From the NCBI GenBank assembly GCA_002785995.1, contig NHNV01000017.1:372001-436000 (forward strand): a stretch of 64,000 nucleotides of DNA, read 5' to 3'. Below, piece by piece: positions 21,824-32,547 of this stretch; within the stretch, counting starts at the first letter, position 1; the number at the start of each line of letters is the position of its first letter. Source of the stretch: Mycosphaerelloides madeirae. Lineage: Eukaryota; Ascomycota; Dothideomycetes; Mycosphaerellales; Mycosphaerellaceae. The notes under the pieces were generated by a model, which was not told the DNA's origin, searched no databases, and worked only from the letters and a program-made list of their open reading frames with translations. The position numbers and the translations under genes are program-made.

Positions 21824-23643
21824 ATGGAAGACGCACGCGATGGAGACGTGCCGGTGCCAGGAACCGTGCATCTCGTCGACCTCGAAGGACGAATGCGAGC
21901 GAAGCACGCCAAAGGTTCCAACAGCGATATCGTTCTTGTGCCTGTACCCTCGTCAGATCCTGATGATCCTGTGAGTGGGAAGTCCGCAGCTGAATGAGGG
22001 CGATACTGATAGAACTGCTAGTTGAACTGGTCGCCAGCTCGGAAGTTACTCTCGACAACGTCCATGTGTATATACACACTCATGGTCGGTATTGCCTCAG
22101 CCGCGATCTACAGTGTTCTCGTACCCATCTCTGATGCCACGAACTTGACTCTCGATGATCTCAACTCTGGCACTGGATACATGTTCCTCGCTTTTGGCTG
22201 GGGATGTCTCGTCTGGCAACCCCTTGCATGCCAATATGGCAAGCGACCCGTCTATCTGTTCAGTCTTCTCGCTACCATGGCAATCCAGGTCTGGGCACCA
22301 TACACCCACAGCAACGGCCAATGGATCGCGAACAAGATCCTGCAGGGCTTCTTCGGTGCTCCAATCGAGTCCCTCTGCGAGATCTCTGTGACGGATATTT
22401 ACTTCCAGCACGAGCGAGGTTTCTACATAGCTCTCTATGGCCTTTTGCTTGCTGGGAGTAACTTCTTCGCTCCTATTATTGCGGGCTTTATCAATGATGG
22501 CCAGGGGTGGGAGTGGGTACTCTACTGGTGCGCGATCTTCAATGGCATCGGCTTTGTGTTTTGTTTCTTCTTCCTGGAAGAGACGAATTACAGTCGCGCG
22601 GTACTGGTGGGACACGAGATGAACGATGCCATTGGATCGGGTGACAGGACTCCACAGAGCGGCGACTTCGCTGAGAAGAAAGTCGGTGCGAACACGGATG
22701 TGGAAGAGACTCCTGCGACAACGGAGAACTATACGCCACGATCTGAGCCCAAGAGCTATCTCACGAAGCTCAAAGTCGTCAGGAAAGCAGACTTGAAGAA
22801 GCCCAATCGTCTTGTGGGGATGGTCTGGCGTCCACTTGTCTTCCTCACCTTTCCAGTGATCTTCTACTCTGGATTTTGCTACGGCTCCAATCTGGTTTGG
22901 TTTAACGTGCTCAACGGCACCGCATCGCTGATACTGGCTGGCCCGCCCTACAATTTCGCAGCTTCCATGGTTGGAGTGGCATATGTCTCTCCCCTGATTG
23001 GAACTGCATTATCGGCTGCATACACTGGATACATTGGCGACCGCTTCATTCTACGTATGGCCCGCCGTAATGGAGGTATCGTGGAACCCGAGTACAGATT
23101 GTGGCTCTTTATGCCTTGTATGTTCTTACTGCCCTTCGGTCTGATCCTGTGGGGAGTCGGGGCAGCACACGATATTCATTGGTTTGGAGGGGTCTTCGCT
23201 ATGGGGACTATTGCCTTTACGAATGCTGTCGGTCTGCAGATCTCAGTACGTCTCAGCACCACCGCGTTATCGTAATCAACATGCTAACGAAAAGACAGGT
23301 TGCATACTGCATCGACAGCTACAAAGATCTATCAAGCGAAGCCATTGTCACCGTCATCCTCGTCCGCAACACAATGAGGTAAGGAGCACAACTATCTGTA
23401 CGCCTCTCACATGGAGGACTCGCTAATCTACCCCATTCTAGTTTCGCTGTCAACTACGGCATCACGCCCTGGGTCACAAACATGGGTTATCAAAATGCTT
23501 TCCTCGTGGCTGCCTTTGTCGGCATGGCGCAGATCTCTACATTCTTTGCGTTTGTCAAGTTTGGGAAGACCTTGAGGAGACGCAGTGCAGGCAGGTATGC
23601 GCGGTATGTGGCGAAGATGGCGAGTGCGGGTGTTATACATTAG
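21824..23643 (+). CDS. MFS transporter, DHA1-like fungal subfamily
   Basis: Four exons: 21824-21970, 22022-23245, 23299-23378 and 23442-23643, with GT-AG introns of 51, 53 and 63 nt; 550 residues. A hydrophilic N-terminus leads to DDPLNWSPARK, the entry motif of this fungal MFS group, then six TM segments. A charged cytosolic loop (~residues 215-260, with GDRTPQSGDF) separates them from six further TM segments. Motif A-like sequence (YGKRPVY) lies after TM2. Relatives export drugs, polyamines or other small molecules at the plasma membrane; the substrate here is not predictable. It sits between an X325 copper protein and a tautomerase. Confidence 0.92.
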
Positions 23644-23787
23644 ATATAACATTCGACGTTCGATATAAAGACACTCCCACCTCCTGATGAAATAATGATT
23701 GAGAGCAGTGACGTGCGTGTGAAGGCAAAGGTAAATGACTTCATGGTCTCCTTCGACAAGCCGCTTAAGCTGCTTGCGATACCACCT

Positions 23788-23796
23788 TTATATATT
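23788..23796 (+). promoter_or_regulatory. TATA-like element upstream of the tautomerase gene
   Basis: TTATATATT lies about 85 bases upstream of the ATG at 23877, within the 233-base spacer after the MFS gene. Confidence 0.4.
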
Positions 23797-23876
23797 CGAC
23801 GAAGAACCAGCAATATCAAATCCATATCCCATCTCCAACACCTGAATATAATCGAACATCCAATCCGTCACCCAAA

Positions 23877-24339
23877 ATGCCTTACTTCCAAATCCATATA
23901 ATCAAGGGTATCCGCACAAAAGCCGAAATCCGCAAACTCGCCGACGTGATCCAACAGTGCTCCCTCGACCACTTCAACGCCCCTCCGCGAGACAGATACC
24001 AAGTTCCTCTCTCCTCCTCCCTCTCCCTCCCCCCTCTCCCCTCCCTCCCCACTAACAGAAGACCCTCCACAGATCATCACCCAACACGAAGAAGACGAGC
24101 TCATCTGCGAAGACACCAACCTCAACCTCACCCGTACCAACAAACTTGTTTTCATCCAAATCTTCCAGCAGGGTCGCGATGCGAAGACAAAGCAGGCGCT
24201 TTATACAGCGCTGGCGGAACGTTTGAAGGCTGAGTGCGGAGTTGAGGGGGGAGATTTGATTGTTACGATTAGTCGGAATGAGAGGGAGGATTGGAGTTTT
24301 GGGAATGGGGTTGCGCAGTTTTTGACCGGGGATTTGTAG
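23877..24339 (+). CDS. Tautomerase-superfamily enzyme (Tautomerase_2-like)
   Basis: Exons 23877-24002 and 24073-24339 (130 residues) are joined by a pyrimidine-rich 70-nt intron with donor GTTCCT, branch-like CTAAC and acceptor CAG. The donor is weak, but the splice restores ...PRDRYQ-IITQHE..., a conserved block of the family. Pro2 directly follows the initiator Met, the position of the catalytic N-terminal proline of 4-oxalocrotonate tautomerase/MIF-type enzymes. Other family features are KLADVIQ near residue 20 and VFIQIFQQGR near 75. The physiological substrate is unknown. The gene ends just before the 3' end of the decayed rhodopsin-like gene on the other strand. Confidence 0.85.
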
Positions 24340-24399
24340 GTGTTGTTCCTGTCTGTTTGGTAGGGTTAGGTTTAGAATGTGAGGTTTAGGGCCTCGCTG

Positions 24400-25643
24400 T
24401 CTCGACCGCACCGATATCCTCATGCTCTTTTGTCTAGACTGTTCGTGCTGCCCAAAGTTCGAAGAGGTTGAAAGATTGATAGCGACCTGCTTCGGGAGGA
24501 TCGAGGTGCAGAACAGCCATATTGGAGGTAGGTTCACGACTGTGATTGTCATTCCTGCTTCGAGCACACCGGTCTTGATTCACATCATCAGCTTGCTGTG
24601 GTCTCATAGTGTCGGGCTTGTATACTTACGAACAGTGTCTCTCCACCTGGCCCCTTGGCTGCGAAGAAGATTACAATACGGGCAATAGCAGCGCCGAGTC
24701 CGCGTGATTATAGAACTTAGAGTGGTATGGTCGTGCGATCCATGGTGTACGGGAACACTCACACGAAAGCTAGGAGGAAGACGCTGATGATGGACAATTT
24801 GTGCGCAACGGTTGTATGCAGTTTCATTATCTGGTGAGTTAAACATCAGTTTCAGCTTTCAGACGATCTTGCTGGCTAGTAGATTACTGAAGGGACTGGA
24901 AGTAGCAACACTTAAAGATCAAGGAGGAAGTCGGACATGGCCAGTCCATTGGCCCAGACTGGATTGAGGTCGCAGTATTTTGTGAAGCTGCCGTTCCAGA
25001 ACGCAGAGAAGTGCGAGCGGCATTGAAAGCATGACAGCACGTTGAAAGCGATATACCAGGCGGCGATGACGGCGACAGTTAACTTGATCATGATGTTGAA
25101 ATTGTTGTGGTAGTTCCTGGGCGTGTCGAAGACTCGGCGGTACAGGAAGAGTGCACTCAGCTTGGCACATGCCAGCGTGGTCATCATCATGAAGTCGTAT
25201 GCGATTGCGACCTACCACGCGAGCTCAGCAAAGATATCGTCCTTTGACGAGGGCTTCCCCTTACTTAGGTTTCAGGTTTCGCTCCCGCAGCGACTTGTTC
25301 CGGGGTAAGACTGTCCTCACTGTAATCACTGAATGCTTTGATAACCCCCTCTGCTTGCTGTTGAGTTTCTCTCCCGTCCTTGCGTCTCGATATGTATACT
25401 GACCTTCAATCGCAAGGGCACCCATCGCAATGAATGTGACCTTGTAAAAGCCATATTCGTCAGCGATTTTACAGGGTGATGCCGAAGGAGGCTTACCACA
25501 CCCACAAGTGCTGTCCAGTCGTCGGCCTCTAGGGATAAACGCTGCTTCCAATGACCATAGAATCGAAGACTGACAGCAATGGATGAGAGACCCATCTGAG
25601 CGCCACACTCGGCAAACATCCCGTCTTTCGAGTTGGCCGACAT
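24400..25643 (-). pseudogene. Decayed fungal rhodopsin-domain (SAT4-type) integral membrane protein
   Basis: On the minus strand, consecutive short segments match the order of a seven-TM fungal rhodopsin-domain/SAT4-like protein. They are an N-terminal ADDWTALV block (~25535), KLSALFLYRRVF (~25150), a TM with CFQCR and ANGLAMSDFLLDL (~25030-24915), LLLPVPS (~24895), a KLSIISVFLLAFV TM (~24790), an AAIARIVIFF TM (~24690) and LEAGMTITVVNLPPIW (~24560). Plausible GT-AG introns connect several of them. A TAA at 24914-24912 falls inside the DL-x-VLLLPVPS block where an aliphatic residue is expected, and I could find no frame-preserving acceptor before the AAIAR segment. Decay is therefore likely, though a mis-modelled intron-rich gene is possible. 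Boundaries are approximate. Confidence 0.6.
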
Positions 25644-26796
25644 GATGGATGACGAGATATGTCAAATATTTTGAGATTATCTCAGGCGTGGCGAGAGTAG
25701 CAGGCTGCTCAAAGACCGCATGAGTTCGGTAAATGTGCCCGCCACTTGCCAGGAAAATGGCGGAGGGGACTCGGCGGTATGCTTATACTGGGCCGCATGC
25801 ACGATCATGTACGAAATCGTACGAACTATCGTGAGATCGTCGCACAGCTCCATGCCGCTGTGAACTCTCTCGTCACGGCTTCTTATCAAAGCCTCAGAGA
25901 CAATCCAGGAGGCGGCGCGCAAAAGTGACTTCATAAATGCGGTAGAGGAGTTCTGTCGGATTTTCTTGTGTCGCGCAAAGAAACCATGGCATCCGTAGGA
26001 TGTGGCGCTCGATGTCAATAATCAGAGGGTTCCACAGTCCGGCAGACTCTGTCACCTCTATGTATTGGCATGTTGCTCTTTTTTCGCTTGCTGTACTGAA
26101 ATGCCTCTCCAGGTTAGATTTCTTCGCCGTGGCGTTAGTCCAAGAGAGTGGCATAACATGCGCTTACAGTGCTCTTTCTCGAGCGTATCTCACGCGTGCG
26201 ATGGATGATTGTCGCAGGCGCGAGGTATATGGGCCATCTAGATCCTGCCGGGCTGCAGGAACACTTCTTGATGAAACTGGTGAGAAAACTTCTTGGATGT
26301 CGTAGGGAAAAAGCAGTCCGAGCATTCAAGTTGAGACTTCCAGGCTGGGTTGTCTGTGGCGACCAATGGTTGCTTATGTAAGCCAACATTATCAGAACGT
26401 CTTTCCATCCCAGAACGACGCACCTGTCTGTCTATCAAAAAAGTTAAAAGTACTCCGTACACCGCGAGTCATGTCAACTGCATACATTGCCGTCGGTGCT
26501 GCAGCATCAGCGTGGCGCCCACGTTTTCCACCGACGCGTCTGACGCAGGGAAGCAGCAACGTAAACCTCAGCTGAAGAAAAAAGCTTCTTTCTACATCTT
26601 GATGCCCAAAGAGTCAGTCTTGCCACCAAAGGATACCATCTCGCCACCACTGCCCAGGCTCGGAAGCATACCGCATCGCCGCTGACTTCTCACGGAAGCA
26701 TTGCATCCGACGGCCACCACCTTGAACAAATTGCAGGAAGAGAATGATCGTCCCCCAAGACCCGGTGTACGCGCTGTGAATACAGTGCATGCGGTG
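25644..26796. other. Gene-poor region with uninterpretable fragments
   Basis: Short minus-strand frames (for example 25894-26154 and 25677-26018) have protein-like composition but lack any motif I recognise and are broken by stops. They may be remnants of a decayed gene. No gene is called. Confidence 0.4.
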
Positions 26797-27471
26797 CTAG
26801 TTGCCATTCGACAGCAGAGCCTTCAGTCGCCGTACCTCAGCTTGATCCGGCAGCTCTTCGCCAGCAGGAACGGCGGACGAATGGTAGACGGACGCCCTAA
26901 GCTGGCGGTGGATGGTTTCCAGGCTTCCAGCCCTCACTCCGCCTCCAGGTATTATTGTGATCCGACCAGAGGCCGCCTCAATGAGCCTGTGGAGAGTCTC
27001 CATGCCATCATATACACTTGCAGCGCCTCCGGAGCTCAAGATTGCCAGGCAGCCGGTGGCGATGACCTCTTCGAGTGCTCTCACAGGATCGGGCGTCTCA
27101 TCAAACGCTCTATGGAAAGTGCATGGTCGTGGTTGTGCCCGCTGGACAAGCTCCTGGGTCTTCGCTTGATCGACTTTCTTATCGTGGCCCAGGATACCGA
27201 ACACGAATCCATCCGCCGCCGGTTTGAAGCGATCGATGTCGTTCTTCATGGTCTCCAGCTCCGTATCTGAATATACAAAATTGCCGCCACGAACTCGGAT
27301 CATGACATAGACAGGTATTCGGACCGTTCTCTTCACGGTCTCCAGCCATTCCAGCGGCGGCGTCGTTCCCCCAACAGACTGGTCCTTGCAGAGCTCAATG
27401 CGGTCCGCGCCTGCCTCGCTGGCAATGATGACACTCTCTGGAGAGAAACAGGCGACTTCGAGAAGCGCCAT
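26797..27471 (-). CDS. cutC: CutC-family copper homeostasis protein
   Basis: A single open exon of 224 codons. The N-terminus reads LLEVACFSPESVIIASEAGADRIELC, followed by (D)QSVGGTTPP, the hallmark of the CutC TIM-barrel family. Further family blocks are VYVMIRVRGGNFVYSD, DGFVFGILG, TFHRAFDETPDP (conserved His/Arg cluster), ILSSGGAASVYDG and IIPGGGVRAGS. CutC is a cytosolic monomeric barrel implicated in copper tolerance or trafficking; its biochemical activity is not settled. The length is slightly below the usual ~240-250 residues because the C-terminus is short. It is intact although it lies between decayed genes, which suggests it is under selection. Confidence 0.93.
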   Translation of the reverse strand: MALLEVACFSPESVIIASEAGADRIELCKDQSVGGTTPPLEWLETVKRTVRIPVYVMIRVRGGNFVYSDTELETMKNDIDRFKPAADGFVFGILGHDKKVDQAKTQELVQRAQPRPCTFHRAFDETPDPVRALEEVIATGCLAILSSGGAASVYDGMETLHRLIEAASGRITIIPGGGVRAGSLETIHRQLRASVYHSSAVPAGEELPDQAEVRRLKALLSNGN

Positions 27472-29459
27472 GGATGTGCCAATTCTTCTGCGTCTGAAAG
27501 GAAGTCCGTAAATCTGACACTCTTGGCTTCAGAATTTCGGCTCAATCACGGCTGCTTTTCCGACGGCTGGTGGACGCAATTTTATGTCGGCTGTTGACTG
27601 TCAAACGCTCCTTCAGAACGGTATTACTGTGACGCGTGATCATCCTCCTCAACGTCTGTTGCATAGCGGCTTACCGCGGCTGAGCCCCATGTCACCCTCT
27701 TCTTCACCAGTATCATTGAACTAGAGTGGAGCGGATGGAGAGACAGCGCATTGGTTCCTACTCCTTCTCTGGTGAGGGACGCTATACCGATCCCCGCTGC
27801 AGCTTCATGGCAAAGATGACATATTAGCTGCTTTGCTGGCACGTGCGGACTAAAAAGATGAGCTCATCCTGCTAAGCAGATGCAGTATAGCATTTGCGGC
27901 CTGCCAGATTGTGGAGAAAACATCCCGATTCTACCGCTGGCAGGCAAGCAGAAGCTGTTTTATGGATCAATCAAACGCTTCGGCAGCGCTATACATCGCT
28001 TTGCATCCCGCTAGGTTTGTCAGCGCATGCGTGTGCCAACCTTCTGACTTCAGGTCACTTTCGGGCAGAGGCCTTGCTCAGATGGGCTCCTAACTGCAGC
28101 TACATATGCAGCAGATGCTCTTCCATCGGCAGGCTTGGATATTAGTATGATGTGTCTAGCTTTGAAGTGGAACCCTATCTGATCGACCGTCGGTATTATG
28201 GAAATTGGCACCAGCGAGTTTTGCAGGGCGCCTCGATGATTATTACTCCCACGTCTCACTCCGAACCAGGATTGCAACACCCGAATGACAACCGACGCGG
28301 CGACCATCTGGTGAACCTGTTGTGCCTTGGATTAGGTCTCAACCTCGGATCAAACTGCCCTTTCTCGTTGCCTCGGGTACATGTACGAAGGACCAAGTGA
28401 AATAGAGACCGCTAGCATTGGTGTAATTTGGCGAGCAACTCGAATGCAACGTGTCAACACAACAATTCGGCGCCGCATCCTCCTGGTGTTCGATCCGCAG
28501 CTCGATACGCTGTCATACTACTGTACTCTCGCACAGGAACGAAGGGTCCTTATGCGTCGTAACAACTACTCCACCAGAGAGCTCTTTCTGGCGCAACTGA
28601 TATCAACACCATTGCCCCAACTCAGTGGCTTTGGACAGGGGCTAAGGAATTAAAGGGTCATGTTTGTCCTGACTGAGTTGGAACGTTCGACCGCACCTCA
28701 TAATGTCACGTTGCTTCGGTCTGGTGGCGCCATCAGTCAACAGATAACGCAGCTTCGCAAAGATTTCCAAGCTTATCACCATGCCGAGATGGAATCACAA
28801 ACGGCAACAAAACGCAGCATCAGGGCTCACATGCCGTATGGAGCGCGGGAAGGATGAACCGAACATCCCCTAGGATCTGGACAACAAGTCCCCATCCGGC
28901 CAGATGCCTCGGTGACTTTCCTACCTCCTTCAGGACGGGGACCTTGCGCTCGGCCTCTTCGTCAATAATTCCTCCAAAAAAGGGAAGAGGGATCTCTCAT
29001 CCTGAAACAGCTCATTCTCCTTCGCCGAGATATGTTGAATCCTTCAACTCTTCTTGAAATAGAAGAGATCAGGCTATGTACAACCAGATTCACATAGCTT
29101 TTCCCTAGTCCTCTATCGGGCCTCTGCAGCTCTGGAGAAGATGCAGCAAGGAGCCATGGAAGGCTCTCCCGATGCGACCGCAGAAGACCTATGGACTGTT
29201 CTGTTGAGAAATCCTTGGGCGACTCCACTCGCTTAGGGCATCGCTGTGGAGTCACGTACGAGATTACCGACCATCGCTCGTAAGGGGCAAATGCTGTTTG
29301 ATTTCTCAGCAACACGTGTGGGGTGCAAGACAATACTTCCTCCCACATACGACGTGTCCGGGCACTTCTGAATCATGAATACCGTCCTTGGGAGACCTTC
29401 GCCACAGAGCACACAGCACGCTTGGGCCGTCTCTTTCGCAACATCTGCCGGACTTCGTC
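27472..29459. other. 2-kb region without a recognisable intact gene
   Basis: Upstream of cutC. Small frames on both strands (such as 28962-29348 minus and 28381-28653 plus) are interrupted, and none carries a motif I can name. The region probably contains eroded coding DNA, continuous with the CorA-like relic that follows. No repeat or mobile-element end was recognised by eye. Confidence 0.4.
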
Positions 29460-30700
29460 TTCCCCTGACAATCCCTAATCTTCGCGATTCCACCTCTCGA
29501 TACGAAGCCCACCAAGAGCCGAAGAGGAGGAACATGGAGGGTATGCTTATAACCCAAAATATCCAGAACGACTTTGCGACCTGCAGCACTCTATGCTGGG
29601 AGTTTAATTCGATGTTGAAGAACGGCGTGCTGAAGATGGAGCCGATGCCCGTCACCGGCAGAAAGATCAGCGTCAATGCAGCAGATTGCCTTCATGGTGT
29701 TGGAGTCGTTCTGCATAGTACGGCTGTCCCGCTGCGTGACAATGTTGAAAGAAAAGCTGATGATGTTGTCCATTCGCGCTGAAAGGCTGTGAAGCCTGAG
29801 CTACGTGGACTGGAACATTTGTTTGCGGTAGGTCAGGGCCTGAAACGCTGGCGATACCTGTCTGGGCTCGTCTACATTCCGATTCACATACTGAAAATGC
29901 GAGATCATGTTGTCGAGCGTGAAGATCGCAGCCTCTGCAGCCTCGTAGAGGTACTGAACAAAGACAGGGTAAGTCTAAGAGCTCTTCCCATAGCCACAGG
30001 CAACTGACTTACGATACTGTTCTTCGCCGTGTTATGGAACATGGAGAAATCGACAGCCTGATACCGTGACGACGACCGAGAGTCTTTCGCCCATTCATGA
30101 ATCGAGAACTCCATCGGCCTGTGCAAATCTGCTAAACCCCATGCTATATTGTCTACCAGTAGGAAAAGCTCCTCAAAGGCTATATAGCAAAGAGCACGAA
30201 TGGCTTTGCATAGCATCGTTCCAGTGTGAATGAATCAGCAGACGCTCGAGGCGTGCTGTTAGCTGCTCACAATCACCAAAGCAGAGCAATGTCACACGTC
30301 TCGTAGACCCGTCTTCTCCCTTCCGAACGTGGAGATGGTGGGAATACCAGCACCATCCGTTGCTTGCTCCCGCCTCGTACGCGAAATCCTTATGGGCCAG
30401 GTCCAGCGCACCGATTTCTTTCAAATCGCGCGGAGGTAGCTGAACGTCCTTGCAAGGAAGCTTGCCCAGGCGACATCCACCGCACCTGTCGTTCGAGCTC
30501 CAAATGAGTTTGTCGCTCCTTGTAGTATCTCTGACAGCATCTCGGGCGAGAACCCATAGTGCTTGCAGACTGAACGGAAGGCCTTGTTGAAGCCACGACC
30601 TGGTTTGATGAACGGTGCGGTTATAATGCGCATACTGCATGTCATGTCGATGTCTCGCTCGAGAAGGGCGAACGTGGTCGTCACCGCGTTCTGCTGAGGC
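29460..30700 (-). pseudogene. Decayed CorA-like membrane protein gene
   Basis: The minus strand carries, in order, pieces of a fungal CorA-like protein in different frames. They are an N-terminal segment (GRGFNKAFRSVCKHYGFSP, ~30585), a WCWYSHHLHVR...TLLCFGDCEQL block (~30350), ELFLLVDNIAWGLADLH (~30150), a heptad-rich region (~29900) and NIVTQRDSRTMQNDS (~29730), the stalk just before the pore. A double TM region follows (TLIFLPVTGIGSIFSTPFF ... SFWIFWVISIPSMFLLFGSWW, 29675-29500). Frames break near 30435, 30176 and 29675, and an in-frame TAG lies near 29806. The TM segment layout is that of CorA-superfamily proteins in fungi, which may or may not transport Mg2+. Multiple lesions make a functional product unlikely. 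Confidence 0.7.
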
Positions 30701-31030
30701 TGCTTTCCGTCTGCGTATCATTCCTAGACTCGTAAGTGGTGGACTTCGTAGTCTTTGGTGCGGGTATCGCCTGGGCGGAAGAAGGAGTACTAGATGAAGC
30801 CGTCTTCACAGATGCTCGTCATGTCTAGGATGTCGCCAACGAATTACCGCCAGCACAAGACCCGTTCTGGATTCGACGACCGGCGAACTTGGTGGTCTTT
30901 CGCTCTCGCTCGACTGGAAATCCAAATGAAGCTGGAAAGAGATGCAGATTCCTCGCAGCTGCGGCTGAGCGCCACGCAACTTCTGGTGAGTCTTGACATC
31001 CAATGAACACTCTATTAATACATCACAGTG
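30701..31030. other. Spacer between CorA-like relic and galactanase 3' end
   Basis: About 330 bases without a supported gene; it includes the 3' flank of the GH53 gene. Confidence 0.4.
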
Positions 31031-32142
31031 CTACAAATTTGCAAACACCGCCAGACTGCTCAACGCCTTACCAGTACTATCAAACATCAGATTGTTCTCA
31101 CAACTACTTCCCAGACCGGCGTTGTCCAACCACGCAGGCTCCCAATAGAAGACTCCTGTTCCTCCAGCACTTTCAACCTCGCTCGCCACGTCTTTCATCC
31201 AAGTGGTCTGTCCAGCTGCTGAGAAGGAAATACTTGTGGTGTCCGAAGGGAAAGCGTATGCCGGATTCGAACAGCTTGTCGGCCAGTCCGTTTCCACAAC
31301 CATGATCTCCTTGCCGTACTTGGACGCCATATTAGCAAGGCTGGATCCGAGAGCCGCAAGTGTTGCTGCTGAATTGTAGAAAGGGTAGTACGAAACCGCC
31401 TGGACATCGAAATCGGACGTCGTGAATGGTCCTTCAGCGAGAACAGTGTCGTACCTATCCATCGATCATCAGCAAAGCTCAACAAGAAAGAGAAACGGCC
31501 TCCTTACCACCACTCCTGCGTATCCCAATCCCATCCGTTGTCAAGATGCACCAAAATCTTCGGCTGCGTCGTCAAACTCGAATCCTTGATCCCTGCCGAC
31601 GCACTATGCAGCAACCTCGCAAGATTATACGTCCCATCCGTCTCGCTAATCTCACCCAGAGGCCACAACATCCCCGCCGTAATCTCATTCCCAATACTCA
31701 CCAAACTCAACTCCAACCCAGCCTGCTCAAACGCATCCATAGTATCCCGCGTGCAATTGTACACCGCATACGCCAGATCATCGCTCCCATAACCCGCCCA
31801 GGCCGCCGGAACGGTCTGATGGCTTGGGTCGGCCCAGGTGTCGCTGAAGTGGAAGTCCAGGTATACACTTAAGCCGGCGGTTTGAGCACGAGCAGCGAGT
31901 TCGAGGTTGTAGCCGAGGTTGTAGTTTCCGTCGGAGGGATTGTTCCAGAGGCGTTGACGGACTGTGGTGACGCCGGAAGCTTTCAGTATTGTTTCGAGGG
32001 GCTGTGTGATTCCGGCTGCGTTTTTGTAGTTCACGCCGGCTGCTTCTTCGACGAGGAGGGAGGACCAATCAACGCCTTTGTAGGCGAGAGTTGCTCCTTT
32101 GGCTGATAGGGCGAGTAGTGCGAGTCTCAAGAGGGAGTTCAT
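31031..32142 (-). CDS. GH53 arabinogalactan endo-beta-1,4-galactanase
   Basis: Minus-strand exons 32142-31508 and 31454-31031 are joined over a 53-nt GT-AG intron (31455-31507); 352 residues. A signal peptide (MNSLLRLALLALSAKGATLA) directs secretion. The glycoside hydrolase family 53 TIM barrel starts at YKGVDWSSL; RQRLWNNP (~63-69) and DFHFSDTWADP (~96-106) are family blocks. The acid/base is Glu153 in SIGNEIT and the nucleophile Glu266 in VVETDWP. C-terminal Cys residues in CSNPAY and SCENNLMFD match the disulfide and Ca-binding loop of fungal enzymes. It hydrolyses beta-1,4-galactan side chains of pectin (type I arabinogalactan), indicating access to plant cell-wall material. Confidence 0.95.
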
Positions 32143-32547
32143 CTTGTTGATCGGGAAACAGAATGCAAGAATGATTCGACTCTGGGTCCTTCCTGGCTTT
32201 CATAGAAATGCCAGACCTCGCTTGAAAAGAAAAAGGAACAGGTAGTATGTATGAAACAAGACCTGCCTATTTCGGCCAAATCACCTCGTTGCAGATCCTC
32301 TCCACGCTCCACATCGGGAACAGGGGATAATGGTGCTGTAGGTATGCACGTGGTATGTTTGGCCGGAGCCATGACACGATGTTGAATTTCCACCAATCCG
32401 TGAGTCTTATTGTTTCGATTTTGGTGTCCTCTTTGCCTATTAGTACGAACAATACCCACCCCCATTATGTTTCCTTCCTCTACCCCGTTTGTTCCTCCTG
32501 TCGTTGTACAATCAATCTCATGTTTTCTATCATTGTCTCTTTCAACT
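32143..32547. other. Spacer, GH53 promoter and DUF1989 3' end
   Basis: Both flanking genes are on the minus strand, so this spacer contains the GH53 promoter and the 3' flank of the DUF1989 gene. It is T/C-rich near 32470-32560. No coding signal. Confidence 0.45.

Noticed and set aside
25677..26462. Minus-strand fragments considered as a decayed transcription factor
   Set aside because: No zinc cluster or recognisable fungal transcription-factor motif could be found, so no identity is claimed.
29460..30700. Treating the CorA-like pieces as an intact intron-rich gene
   Set aside because: At least three frame changes and one stop occur without suitable GT-AG pairs, so decay is the simpler reading.
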